From Chitinophagales bacterium (GTDB lineage: Bacteria > Bacteroidota > Bacteroidia > Chitinophagales > Saprospiraceae), in NCBI GenBank assembly GCA_017303475.1, contig JAFLBO010000015.1, positions 88,542-152,541 on the forward strand: a stretch of 64,000 bases of DNA, given 5' to 3'. Of the stretch, positions 7,603 through 16,215 are shown one piece after another. The notes under the pieces were generated by a model that saw only the letters and a program-made list of their open reading frames with translations, was not told the DNA's origin and made no database searches. A program made the position numbers and the translations under genes. Numbering within the stretch: the first letter of the stretch is position 1; every line of letters starts with the position of its first letter.

Positions 7603-8094
7603 ATGAAACAGCTATTCTCTTTCCTGCTTTCGCTGATGTTAATTGGCGCTTTTTTACCATCATGCCAGAACAACGCCGAACCTGAAGGAAGCAAATTGGC
7701 TACCGAAGGTGCAATGGGCGCCAACCAAGCTACCCAACAAACGCCAGCTGCCGCAACACCAACCAATGAGCCTCCACAAAATGCGGCCGGCGTGTGGCAC
7801 TTCACCTGCCCCAAAGGATGTGCCGGTGGTGCAGGCTCTGCCTTGCCTTGTGGGCAATGTGGCACTACCCTGGTACATAACCAGATTTATCACGGTGAGG
7901 CTCAATCCATGAGCAGCCCGGCTGCACCTGGCGATAACGCTGCCGCTCCAGCCAAAAAAGAAGAGCCACCTCAAAACGCCAAAGGCGTATGGCATTTCAC
8001 TTGTCCAAAAGGATGCTCCGGTGGCGCAGGCGCCGCTGCTCCTTGCGCACAATGTGGTACTGTAATGACGCACAATGCGGTTTATCACCAATAA
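7603..8094 (+). CDS. Lipoprotein with duplicated zinc-ribbon-like module
   Basis: 163 residues. A lipoprotein signal ends at LPSC, followed by a Gln/Ala/Pro-rich linker. Two near-identical modules follow, at about residues 65-95 and 127-158. Each has the order GVWHFTCPKGC, GGAG, PCxQCGT, HNxxYH: two Cys pairs (CPKGC and CGQC/CAQC) and conserved His. The pattern resembles a rubredoxin or zinc-ribbon knuckle exposed on an envelope lipoprotein. The modules are linked by a second Pro/Ala-rich spacer, so a recent internal duplication is likely. No named family recognised; metal binding is inferred from the Cys/His pattern. Confidence 0.75.
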   Translation: MKQLFSFLLSLMLIGAFLPSCQNNAEPEGSKLATEGAMGANQATQQTPAAATPTNEPPQNAAGVWHFTCPKGCAGGAGSALPCGQCGTTLVHNQIYHGEAQSMSSPAAPGDNAAAPAKKEEPPQNAKGVWHFTCPKGCSGGAGAAAPCAQCGTVMTHNAVYHQ

Positions 8095-8112
8095 TCAACC
8101 CGTAATAGCCTA

Positions 8113-9429
8113 ATGATTCTGGACATCCTGATTACATTGTTTTTGGTTTTTCTCAACGGTTTTTTCGTTGCGGCGGAGTTTGCTATTGTGAAAGTACGCT
8201 ACTCTCAGATAGAGCTCCGGGCCAAAGGAGGTAACCAAATGGCCAAGGTGGCCCAAAACATCCTGAATCATCTGGATGCTTACTTATCAGCCACACAATT
8301 AGGCATTACACTGGCCAGTCTTGGTTTGGGTTGGATAGGCGAACCGGTGGTTTCCAAAATCCTGATCGCTACATTCCACAGTTTCGGCGTTGAACTGCCG
8401 GAGGAGTCGGCGCATCAAATCGCTCTGCCGGTCGCTTTTGCGCTCATTACCGTGCTACACATCGTATTTGGGGAACTCGCTCCCAAATCTATCGCAATTC
8501 GAAAACCAGAAGAAACGACCCTCTTCGTTTCTCTCCCGATGAGGGCGTTTTTTCTGGTATTCAGACCCTTTATCTGGGTACTGAATGGCCTGGCTAACCG
8601 TATACTCAAAGCTATTGGCATACAACCTGCCGATGAGCATGAAGCCCACAGCGCCGAAGAATTGCGCTTGCTCATGCGACAGAGTCAGGCTAGTGGCGCC
8701 ATCAAGGAAGACAATTTCCAGATCATACAAAATGCCTTCGATTTCTCAGAGTTGACTGCCCAACAGGTAATGGTGCCACGTAAGAGCATTTTTGCACTGG
8801 AAGTTGACACACCAAGGGAAGAAATCCTGAGTGCCATTCACGAAAACGGGTACTCCAGGATTCCCGTGTATGAAGACGATATTGACAATATACTCGGTAT
8901 TGTTTTTGCCAAAGACCTGTTCAAAGCCATCACAAAAGGCGGTGAATGGCAATTGCGCGATATGCTTCGTCCGGTGCATTATGTGTACAACTCGGCCAAA
9001 CTGAACCGTGTTCTGAAGGATTTTCAAAGCAAAAAGATCCATGTAGGGATTGTTATTGATGAATACGGCGGCACAGAGGGTGTGATTGCCATGGAAGATA
9101 TCCTGGAGGAGCTGGTTGGTGAAATTCAGGATGAATATGATGATGAAGTTGCACCAGTGCAAAAGAACGAAGACGGCTCTTTCAACGTCTCAGGTATTGC
9201 GCCTATTCACGATGTTAACAATTTTCTGCCCGTTCCGTTTCCGGAAAACAAGCAATACAACACTCTTAATGGCTTGATTTTGAACCGTTTTGGCAGAATC
9301 CCTTCCGGAAATGATCCATTCCGCATTGAGCCTTATGAGGTTTTGATTCTGGAGCGCAGGCAGAATATCCTGATCCAGTTTCAGGTACGCCTGCTGGAAG
9401 ATTTGCTGACGGAATCGGAGGAAGAATAA
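8113..9429 (+). CDS. HlyC/CorC (CNNM) family transporter
   Basis: 438 residues, standard architecture: an N-terminal DUF21/CNNM membrane domain (residues 1-190, starting with a long hydrophobic helix and NGFFVAAEFAIV), a pair of CBS domains (about 205-325, beginning VMVPRKSIFALE) and a C-terminal CorC_HlyC domain (about 340-425, DGSFNVSGIAPI). Members of this family export Mg2+ or Co2+, or maintain divalent cation balance, at the inner membrane. It starts 18 bp after the zinc-ribbon lipoprotein and its stop overlaps the next start by 1 bp, so the three may form one transcript. Confidence 0.92.
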   Translation: MILDILITLFLVFLNGFFVAAEFAIVKVRYSQIELRAKGGNQMAKVAQNILNHLDAYLSATQLGITLASLGLGWIGEPVVSKILIATFHSFGVELPEESAHQIALPVAFALITVLHIVFGELAPKSIAIRKPEETTLFVSLPMRAFFLVFRPFIWVLNGLANRILKAIGIQPADEHEAHSAEELRLLMRQSQASGAIKEDNFQIIQNAFDFSELTAQQVMVPRKSIFALEVDTPREEILSAIHENGYSRIPVYEDDIDNILGIVFAKDLFKAITKGGEWQLRDMLRPVHYVYNSAKLNRVLKDFQSKKIHVGIVIDEYGGTEGVIAMEDILEELVGEIQDEYDDEVAPVQKNEDGSFNVSGIAPIHDVNNFLPVPFPENKQYNTLNGLILNRFGRIPSGNDPFRIEPYEVLILERRQNILIQFQVRLLEDLLTESEEE

Positions 9430-9986
9430 TGGGAATTCATATTTTAGGAGCTCCCGGCGCAGGCGTCAGCACATTGGGTCGTGCTCTGGCCCGGGAGCTG
9501 GATTACCGTTTTTTAGACACCGACGATTTTCATTGGTTCACAGACGATGCGCTGCCCTATCGGCGCAGACGCAACCCGGAACATCGGCGGCAACTCCTGG
9601 GGGAGGCACTGGCCAGAGATAATCGCTGGGTGTTATCCGGTGCATTATGTGGATGGGGAGATGTGTTTATTCCACAATTCCAGGCTGCTGTACATCTATG
9701 GTTGCCAGCATCTGTACGTCTGGCACGCATTGAGGAACGGGAGACTGCCCGATATGGCGCAGAAAGAATTGGGCCCGGTGGCGACTTACACCTTGTTTTT
9801 GAAAAATTTTGCACCTGGGCCGCCGATTACGACAACCCTGAGGCTACACACCTGCGCAGTAAAAATCAGGAGCAAGCCTGGCTGGAAGCTTTGTCTTGTC
9901 CGGCATTACGCTTGGAAAAAGAAATGCCGGTAGCGGCGCTTGCAGAACTATCTCTGGATTTTTTGCGGCAGCATCAGGTGGTTTAG
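9429..9986 (+). CDS. P-loop kinase (shikimate/adenylate-kinase-like), substrate unknown
   Basis: 185 residues. Walker A GAPGAGVST at residues 6-14; LDTDDFHWF follows, the position where AAA_18/shikimate-kinase-like nucleoside kinases hold the acceptor-site Asp. The central Arg-rich stretch and a lid-like RIEERETARYG fit a small cytoplasmic phosphotransferase. Its ATG shares one base with the stop of the CNNM gene. The last 39 bp overlap the 3' end of convergent lpxD. The precise substrate cannot be told. Confidence 0.7.
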   Translation: MGIHILGAPGAGVSTLGRALARELDYRFLDTDDFHWFTDDALPYRRRRNPEHRRQLLGEALARDNRWVLSGALCGWGDVFIPQFQAAVHLWLPASVRLARIEERETARYGAERIGPGGDLHLVFEKFCTWAADYDNPEATHLRSKNQEQAWLEALSCPALRLEKEMPVAALAELSLDFLRQHQVV

Positions 9987-11012
9987 TTCTGCCAGCTTCT
10001 TCTCCAGTTCCAGCACTTTTCGTTGTAAATCAGGTAGTTGTTTGTAGACTACATGCGATTTAATGAAATCACGGTAGCCAATAGCCGGGCTTCCGAACAA
10101 GGCAGTTCCTGGTGTTTCCACGCTGGAAGCCAAGCCACTTTGGGCCTGAACCTGAGTGCCGTCTGCAATTTTCAAATGACCGGCAAAACCGGCTTGTCCG
10201 CCCACGCGCATACTATTGCCCAGGTGTGTGCTGCCTGCCACTCCTACCTGCGCAGCCAACACGGAGTTGTGCCCAACTTCTACGTTGTGAGCAATATGAA
10301 TGAGGTTATCGAGTTTGGCGCCGGAGTGTATGATGGTGCTTCCCAGGCTGGCACGGTCAATACAAGTAGACGCGCCAACCTCCACACGATCTTCCAGTAC
10401 CACTTTGCCAACCTGTGGTATTTTGGTCCAGGTGCCGTCTTTTTGTGGTGCGAAACCAAAACCATCTGCGCCAATCACCGCATTGGCGTGAATGATGCAA
10501 TTATTACCAACCTCGCAATCAAAATGGATACGCACACCAGGGTATAACACACAGTTATCACCGATCCGGACATTTTTTCCGATAAAAACCTGCGGATAAA
10601 TTTTGCAATTTTTGCCAATGGTAGCGCCTTGCTCTATTACAGCAAAAACGCCGATTTCAGTACCGGCGCCAATTTTTGCATCCTGGTGGATATAGGCCTT
10701 GTCCGAAATATGGGCGCCATTGGCATGGTTCGCCTGGTCAATAATTTTAAGCAAAATAGCCAGAGAGCTCCGAACATCGGCTGTGCGAACCAAAGTGGGC
10801 TTTACAGGCTTTGATGGTTGAAACTCGTTGTTAACCAACAAGATAGAAGCTCCGGTAGAGTACGCAAAGTCCTCATATTTGGGATTGTCCAAAAAAGTGA
10901 AGTCGCCATGTTGAGCGGCTTCAATGGGAGCTCCACGGGAAACGGTGGCATTGGAATCTCCTTCCACGGTTCCGCCGATAAAATTTGCTATTTGAGCGGC
11001 AGTCATAGTCAT
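9948..11012 (-). CDS. lpxD: UDP-3-O-acylglucosamine N-acyltransferase
   Basis: 354 residues from the ATG at 11012 (a TTG 21 bp upstream is possible). The N-terminal uridine-binding domain is at about 1-100 and the left-handed beta-helix of hexapeptide repeats at about 110-310, with catalytic-type His in IHFDCEVGNN/IHIAHNVEVG, then a C-terminal helix. It transfers a hydroxyacyl chain from ACP to UDP-3-O-acylglucosamine in lipid A synthesis. It stands alone here, away from lpxA/lpxC. Confidence 0.95.
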   Translation of the reverse strand: MTMTAAQIANFIGGTVEGDSNATVSRGAPIEAAQHGDFTFLDNPKYEDFAYSTGASILLVNNEFQPSKPVKPTLVRTADVRSSLAILLKIIDQANHANGAHISDKAYIHQDAKIGAGTEIGVFAVIEQGATIGKNCKIYPQVFIGKNVRIGDNCVLYPGVRIHFDCEVGNNCIIHANAVIGADGFGFAPQKDGTWTKIPQVGKVVLEDRVEVGASTCIDRASLGSTIIHSGAKLDNLIHIAHNVEVGHNSVLAAQVGVAGSTHLGNSMRVGGQAGFAGHLKIADGTQVQAQSGLASSVETPGTALFGSPAIGYRDFIKSHVVYKQLPDLQRKVLELEKKLAELNHLMLPQKIQR

Positions 11013-11063
11013 GCCGGTTACAGAGTGCGCCAAAATGTGTCGATACAGCTAGGGATAACCGCG

Positions 11064-11071
11064 CAAAGGTA
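11064..11071 (-). promoter_or_regulatory. Promoter -7 box of lpxD
   Basis: TACCTTTG on the minus strand, about 50 bp before the ATG at 11012; -33 not clear. Confidence 0.5.
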
Positions 11072-11131
11072 GCAAAGGAAGTTGGATGCGAGCGGCAGAA
11101 TTTACAGACCTGCGAAAATTCCCTGATTCTC

Positions 11132-12568
11132 CTACCCTACCGACATCCGGATTCTACGTTCCTGAGGAAGGTAGTTATTCATTCTGTTGGGCAAAATCTT
11201 CATCCACCCCAGGTTTAGACCCTGATATCTGGCCAATGTCCACCCTTTAGGCCAGTCTGCCGGAGGATCAAAGGTTTCCTTTTTCAGGAACAGCAAGGCT
11301 TGTTCTTCAGTAAGCTCTACGCCAGGTAAAGTTGGAGACACCCAAAAGCTTAGAGCAAGGGCATGACTTGGAATAAAATCCTTGCCCTTAAACTCGCCGA
11401 TATTCACACCAAACCATTTGGTTTTCAATGTTTTATCTAATAAAAGATACTCTGCTTCCAGCCTTGCCGGCAAAGCAAGCACCTCTCCGGCAGGCGTTTG
11501 AAAAAAACGTGCTTCAGCTTCCGGATGGAGCCAGGCGGCAGCTTGGGGAATCAAGGCTTTGGGTAATGGCTTAAGTGATTTAAAACCGGCAGGTGGATTA
11601 TGCCGGACAGCGCTTCCAGACTTTTTTCGGAAAGCAGCCAGGAAAAAGCCTTCTCCCTGTAGTCGATGTGGAAAAAACTGATAACCGCCTGCCGGTGTTT
11701 GCACAATCCCCCAGGCTTCCGGCACTTTTAATGAAATCAGCTCCAGAGGAAACTCCTGCAGTATCCAGGCAATGTTTCCATCATTCTCTTCGCGGTTGTA
11801 GGTACAGGTACTGTACAGCAAGACACCATCTGGTGCGAGAGATTGTATTGCCGAAGCCAGGATACGTTTCTGACGCGCCGCACAAAGCGCTACATGAGGC
11901 AGCGACCACTCCTGAACGGCATCCGGGTCTTTTCTGAACAATCCTTCGCCACTACATGGGGCATCTGTGAGTACCACATCAAACCAGTCTTCCAGGGCTG
12001 AAATCTCTTCTGCCTCGGCGCTGGTTACAGCCACATTGGGATGGCCCCAGCGTTCCAGGTTTTCACGCAAGGCGCTCGTGCGCGCCCGAATGACCTCGTT
12101 GGAAACAAGCAGGCTATTTGAAGACAACAAACTCAGCAAAAGGGTGCTTTTGCCACCTGGCGCGGCACATAAATCCAACACCTTGAGCGGTTTATCTAAA
12201 GATACGGTTTGCCGTACGGCCTCTGCCACAAACATGGAGGAGGCTTCCTGAACGTAATAAGCACCGGCATGAAATAAAGGATCCAGGGTAAAAACCGGGC
12301 GGTCGTGCAGATAAAAAGCAAGTTCATGCCATGGCACTGGCGTTACTTCTGTGTTTACAGGCTCCGGACTATCTTGTTTGCGTATTCCGGCGGCTATAGT
12401 CCATCTTCCGGCTTCCAGGGATTGTTTGGCATTCGCGGTAAGTTTGTTATTGTTCAATCGAATGCTTACCGGGGCGGGCAATTGCAGGGCCGACTCCAGT
12501 GCAGACCATTCATCGCCAAGAATAGCCTGCATTTGCCGGATAAAAGGAGGAGGAAGTAGGGAAGCCAT
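11132..12568 (-). CDS. rRNA m5C methyltransferase, RsmF/NSUN type
   Basis: 478 residues from the ATG at 12568. An N-terminal RNA-binding segment precedes a Rossmann SAM domain (LDLCAAPGGKSTLLL). The two catalytic cysteines of RNA m5C methylases are seen in DAPCSGEGLF and STCTYNREEN. The C-terminal ~170 residues (FFLAAFRKK to the end) resemble the RsmF extension that contacts the 30S subunit. The probable target is a cytosine in 16S rRNA. It diverges from the DinB gene. Confidence 0.9.
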   Translation of the reverse strand: MASLLPPPFIRQMQAILGDEWSALESALQLPAPVSIRLNNNKLTANAKQSLEAGRWTIAAGIRKQDSPEPVNTEVTPVPWHELAFYLHDRPVFTLDPLFHAGAYYVQEASSMFVAEAVRQTVSLDKPLKVLDLCAAPGGKSTLLLSLLSSNSLLVSNEVIRARTSALRENLERWGHPNVAVTSAEAEEISALEDWFDVVLTDAPCSGEGLFRKDPDAVQEWSLPHVALCAARQKRILASAIQSLAPDGVLLYSTCTYNREENDGNIAWILQEFPLELISLKVPEAWGIVQTPAGGYQFFPHRLQGEGFFLAAFRKKSGSAVRHNPPAGFKSLKPLPKALIPQAAAWLHPEAEARFFQTPAGEVLALPARLEAEYLLLDKTLKTKWFGVNIGEFKGKDFIPSHALALSFWVSPTLPGVELTEEQALLFLKKETFDPPADWPKGWTLARYQGLNLGWMKILPNRMNNYLPQERRIRMSVG

Positions 12569-12676
12569 GTAGAAGAACGTCTGTGCGCAGACAACTGAAC
12601 GCAAAAGTGGGCTGAATATCCGAGATGCCAACAATGCAAGTTATTTTTACCCCATAAAGTTTTCCAACTGTACACC

Positions 12677-13174
12677 ATGCAAGCAAAAGCAGCCCTGTTA
12701 GCTACCATTCATCAGATTACCGACATCCTGGATCAAATTGAACCGCACGAATACCGGAAGCCGCTTCCGGAATACGATGGGAGCACGCTTGGTCAGCATT
12801 TCCGGCACATTCTGGAGTTTTTTATCTGCATGGAACGGGGATTGCCAGAGGGCATAGTGGATTATGCTTCCCGGGAAAGGAATCTCCTTTTTGAGGATTC
12901 GCCCGGAATAGCCAAAGATGCTTTATACAACTTCGCCGACACGCTGGAGCACTTAAATACAGATTTAGCGCTGGCGTTTGTCGCTGAATTTGGGCAAGAA
13001 GGTCGGCCCAGCTACCAGAGTACATTGGGGCGTGAACTTGCTTTTGTATATGATCATGCCATTCACCACCTTGCCATTATTAAAATTGGGTTGCGTTGTC
13101 ATTTCCCCCATATCCTGATTGATCGGGATTTAGGTGTTTCTCCATCTACCATTAAAGCAAGGGGAACGACTTAA
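12677..13174 (+). CDS. DinB-family protein
   Basis: 165 residues forming a predicted four-helix bundle. Three histidines stand at the metal-site positions of the DinB/YfiT fold: one in GQHFRHILEFF and two in DHAIHHLAIIK. Such proteins are metal-dependent thiol transferases or hydrolases acting on bacillithiol-type thiols. The partner is unknown. The gene converges on the dienelactone hydrolase. Confidence 0.8.
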   Translation: MQAKAALLATIHQITDILDQIEPHEYRKPLPEYDGSTLGQHFRHILEFFICMERGLPEGIVDYASRERNLLFEDSPGIAKDALYNFADTLEHLNTDLALAFVAEFGQEGRPSYQSTLGRELAFVYDHAIHHLAIIKIGLRCHFPHILIDRDLGVSPSTIKARGTT

Positions 13175-13192
13175 CCTGTGCAGGAATTGAGG

Positions 13193-13248
13193 TTAGAGTT
13201 TGTTGGGGATTTTCTTGCCGGAGTCAGAAAATCCCCAACTGGCTCTAA
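13193..13248. repeat. Short TTAGAG...CTCTAA hairpin element (copy 1)
   Basis: 56 bp: TTAGAG, then TTGGGGATTTTCT, a 10-bp loop (TGCCGGAGTC), AGAAAATCCCCAA, then CTCTAA. It lies between convergent genes. The arms and loop are the same as the ends of the larger element at 47709-47880, so this is a deleted or minimal copy of that element. Confidence 0.8.
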
Positions 13249-13332
13249 GCTTCAGTCTTTTACCAAACAAGTCAGCGTCTAGGCTCAAAAAATCCAGTGA
13301 TCCGGCCAGGTACAAACCAGTATTTCAGGCCA

Positions 13333-14202
13333 CTATTTTCCCATAAGATAAGCCTTCACCACAGCACGGGAGGCTTTGGCAGAAGCTTCGTTATAGCGTG
13401 GGCTGCTGGGATTGGCAAAAGCGTGGTTGGCATCGTAGCGCTGTACTGTTACCGTTTTGCCGGCTTCTTTCATGTTTTTTTCGAGGTCTGCTACCACCTG
13501 GTCGTTGATCCATTGATCCTGAGAGGCGTGGATAAAAAGGACGTCGGTAGACAAGGATTTGAGTTTTTCCAGGTCTTTTTCCGGCATTCCATAATACATA
13601 ACGCAGCCTTTGGCCTTGTCTTTCAACAGCAGTGCCGCCTGCATGGACCATCCGCCGCCGAAACACCAGCCCATAGTGCGGTAATCCGCATTTTCGCCAA
13701 GCACTTTCATGGCGCCCTGAATAATGGCGGCCGAACGGGCAGGATCATTTGCTTTCATCAGGTTACCGGCTTCTTCGGGAGTAGTGGCTACTTTTCCATC
13801 GTAGAGATCCAATGCCAGCACATTGATGCCTAAATCATGACACCACATGGCTGTTTCATTTTTGATATAATCGTTCAAGCCCCACCACTCGTGGAAAAGC
13901 AACAGGTATTTGTTGGTTTTGGCGTGCGACATCATCAAATAACCGCGGCCGTTGGGACCACCTTCAACCGGGAAATCAACCATTTTGCCCTGATGATCCA
14001 CTGTAATCGGCTTTGGCGAAGGGTGGGCTGCCAGGAATGCCGGATCGTTGGCAAAAGCGGCGAAATCATCCACACTGTGACACATCGGCATGGCGTTTTT
14101 AGTCGCCGGGGTGGGTTTTGCCACCGTAAAAGCATGAATCACGGCGGCGCCTGCCAGTACTGAAACGGAGAACAAGACAGACCAGAGAAATTGTTTTTGC
14201 AT
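13333..14202 (-). CDS. Exported dienelactone hydrolase family protein
   Basis: 289 residues with an N-terminal signal/anchor helix (residues 5-25), so likely periplasmic. Alpha/beta hydrolase with the dienelactone hydrolase triad: Cys in GWCFGGG, Asp in ASQDQW and His in DANHAF, plus the FHEWWGLN segment typical of the family. Substrate unknown; many relatives act on esters or lactones. A strong promoter lies about 25 bp upstream. Confidence 0.88.
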   Translation of the reverse strand: MQKQFLWSVLFSVSVLAGAAVIHAFTVAKPTPATKNAMPMCHSVDDFAAFANDPAFLAAHPSPKPITVDHQGKMVDFPVEGGPNGRGYLMMSHAKTNKYLLLFHEWWGLNDYIKNETAMWCHDLGINVLALDLYDGKVATTPEEAGNLMKANDPARSAAIIQGAMKVLGENADYRTMGWCFGGGWSMQAALLLKDKAKGCVMYYGMPEKDLEKLKSLSTDVLFIHASQDQWINDQVVADLEKNMKEAGKTVTVQRYDANHAFANPSSPRYNEASAKASRAVVKAYLMGK

Positions 14203-14225
14203 AGAGAGAGAGGATTTGGTTGAAA

Positions 14226-14257
14226 CAAAGATAAACTTTCAGGGTTTGTTGAACCAA
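14226..14257 (-). promoter_or_regulatory. Promoter of the dienelactone hydrolase gene
   Basis: Minus strand: TTGG at 14254-14257, about 20 bp, TATCTTTG at 14226-14233. Confidence 0.75.
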
Positions 14258-14284
14258 TAAAATCTGAAATGGTTGCAGAGAGGT

Positions 14285-14337
14285 GTTTTACCGCGGAGGC
14301 GCCATCTCTGCGTCTCCGCGACTCTGCGGTGAAAAAA
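14285..14337. repeat. ACCGCGGAG-family palindrome (copy 2)
   Basis: TTTTACCGCGGAGGCGC ... GCGTCTCCGCG ... CTCTGCGGTGAAAA. Lacks the outer AAAAGTGA arms of copies 1 and 3. Confidence 0.7.
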
Positions 14338-14345
14338 ACTCCGTT

Positions 14346-15056
14346 CTATCCCTGCAACCTCTCTAACACCTCGTCACGGTATTGCCTCCCGATGGGAATA
14401 TCCTTGCCACCGATGGTTACTTCCGTGGCTGAATAGGCCTCTATTGCCGTAGCCGAAACCAAAAACGAACGATGCGCCCGTATAAAACCAAATCCGGCCA
14501 ATTCCTTTTCCAGTTCACTTAGGGCCATTTTGGTAACCACCGTTTTTTGGTCGCGAAGTACAATCTTCACGTATTCGCGGATACTTTCCACATGTTCAAT
14601 ATCCTCTATCCAAACCCGAACCATTTTTTTATTTGTGTTGAAAAAGCGAAAAGGCCGGGATCCTTTTCCGGCATTTTCTTCCCGTTTCAATTTCTGAACT
14701 GCTTTAAAAAAACGGTCGAATTCAATGGGTTTTAGCAAATAATCCACCACACTGTGGTCGTAACTTTCCAGGGCATATTGATGGTAGGCAGTAGTCAGGA
14801 TAACCTGCGGCGGGTGCATCAATGTGCGCAGAAAGTCCAGCCCTTTCATGCCAGGAAGGTGAATATCAAGAAACAGCACATCCACCGATTGCTCCTGCAA
14901 GACCTCCGCGGCAGCAATGGCAGCGCTACAACGCCCGGAGAAATGCAACCAGGGAACCTGGCTGATGTAATCTTCCAGAATTCCGGCTGCAAGCGGCTCG
15001 TCTTCCACCACCAGGCATGACAAACGGGCCGAAGTATGATCGTTATGGCTTTTCAT
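14346..15056 (-). CDS. LytTR-family response regulator
   Basis: 236 residues. The receiver domain (residues 12-128) has the acidic pair VVEDEP, the phosphoacceptor Asp in LFLDIHLPG, Thr in LTTAYH and Lys in LLKPI. A LytTR DNA-binding domain follows (about 140-235, with IRAHRSFLVS). Translated with the upstream histidine kinase (14-bp overlap). Targets unknown; no adjacent target gene is obvious. Confidence 0.93.
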   Translation of the reverse strand: MKSHNDHTSARLSCLVVEDEPLAAGILEDYISQVPWLHFSGRCSAAIAAAEVLQEQSVDVLFLDIHLPGMKGLDFLRTLMHPPQVILTTAYHQYALESYDHSVVDYLLKPIEFDRFFKAVQKLKREENAGKGSRPFRFFNTNKKMVRVWIEDIEHVESIREYVKIVLRDQKTVVTKMALSELEKELAGFGFIRAHRSFLVSATAIEAYSATEVTIGGKDIPIGRQYRDEVLERLQG

Positions 15057-16074
15057 GATCCAGGCCGGGAAGCGTGTTATATATCTCCAGGATTACCTGA
15101 AAATGATGTTCCGTGGAGGTAACATCAAGGGTGTAACGGTTGGAATATAGTAGCTCTAGTTGTTGTTTGAGGTTGGACAATCCGATACCTGATTGTTCAG
15201 CATCAGCCTGTATTACCCTGGAATTGAATACTTTGAAGTACAGCTTTTCCATATGCTGCTTTAGCTCCAGGTGTACAAATGCGCCTTCCTCCTGCTCACC
15301 GGCGCCGTGTTTGAATGCATTTTCCACGAGTGGCAACAGCAGCAGCGGGGCTATGCTGCGTTCCGGCTCGGGCGCCTGAAAATCCAGTACAAGATCTAAT
15401 CGTCCCTCATCAAAACGCAACCTTTCCAGCTCCGTATAATCCCGGATCAACTGCATTTCCTGCTCAAGGGTAACCATAGGCTTTTGCGACTCATACAGCA
15501 CATAACGCATTAATTGGGCCAGTTTCAAAGCCACAGGAGCCGTTTTATCAGACTTCACCCTTGCCAGGGCGTACAGGTTGTTGATGGTATTAAACAGAAA
15601 ATGCGGATGGATTTGCGCTCGCAAGGCCCTGAGCTCTGCTTCGGATTTTTCCGCCCGAAGCTGATGCTCTCTTCGTAACAGCGCCTGTTGCTTGAAAAAC
15701 ATGCGCGCTGACAACGCAGTGCTGGCGGCCAGCATACAATCAAACACATCATACATCATCCGGTAACCCCAAAACTCAAAGCTCGCTTCCGGGAAATAAA
15801 CCGGTACCAGATAAACCATTTTGATTGCCCGGTTGATCAACCCGCCAGCGAAAGCCGAAGCGGCTGCACCGGCAAAAGCCTTCCAGGAATTACCACTGGA
15901 ATAGCGGTCGAAAAACCAAAAAGCCAGGTAAGTAGCCAGGGCGCGGGCCGGCATCTGTACCGCTTCCGTATACAGGTACTTGGGTAAATTCCCGTCATAT
16001 TTGCTGTATATATAGGCATATATAAACCAAAACGACAGCCAAAAAAGCAAATGCAAAAGCCAGCGGCGATTCAT
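15043..16074 (-). CDS. LytS/YehU-type sensor histidine kinase
   Basis: 343 residues from the ATG at 16074. Several transmembrane segments (residues 1-140) with almost no periplasmic domain are followed by a short coiled coil and a His_kinase domain. The phosphoacceptor His is in QIHPHFLFNTINN, and an ATPase domain follows (N box LVENAFKHGAG, G box SGIGLSNLKQQL). Forms a two-component pair with the LytTR regulator. The signal is unknown and probably sensed in the membrane. Confidence 0.93.
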   Translation of the reverse strand: MNRRWLLHLLFWLSFWFIYAYIYSKYDGNLPKYLYTEAVQMPARALATYLAFWFFDRYSSGNSWKAFAGAAASAFAGGLINRAIKMVYLVPVYFPEASFEFWGYRMMYDVFDCMLAASTALSARMFFKQQALLRREHQLRAEKSEAELRALRAQIHPHFLFNTINNLYALARVKSDKTAPVALKLAQLMRYVLYESQKPMVTLEQEMQLIRDYTELERLRFDEGRLDLVLDFQAPEPERSIAPLLLLPLVENAFKHGAGEQEEGAFVHLELKQHMEKLYFKVFNSRVIQADAEQSGIGLSNLKQQLELLYSNRYTLDVTSTEHHFQVILEIYNTLPGLDHEKP

Positions 16075-16215
16075 GGCACAAAGTTCCAACAAATAATCCC
16101 TTTAAAACAGGCATTCTGTGGGTCGGAAACGGTAGTCTGTTGACACCCTGAAGCAAAGATGGCCGGTTCCCCGGATTTTCATGGCGGAAATGAACAAAAA
16201 CAACCTGATTCAGCT

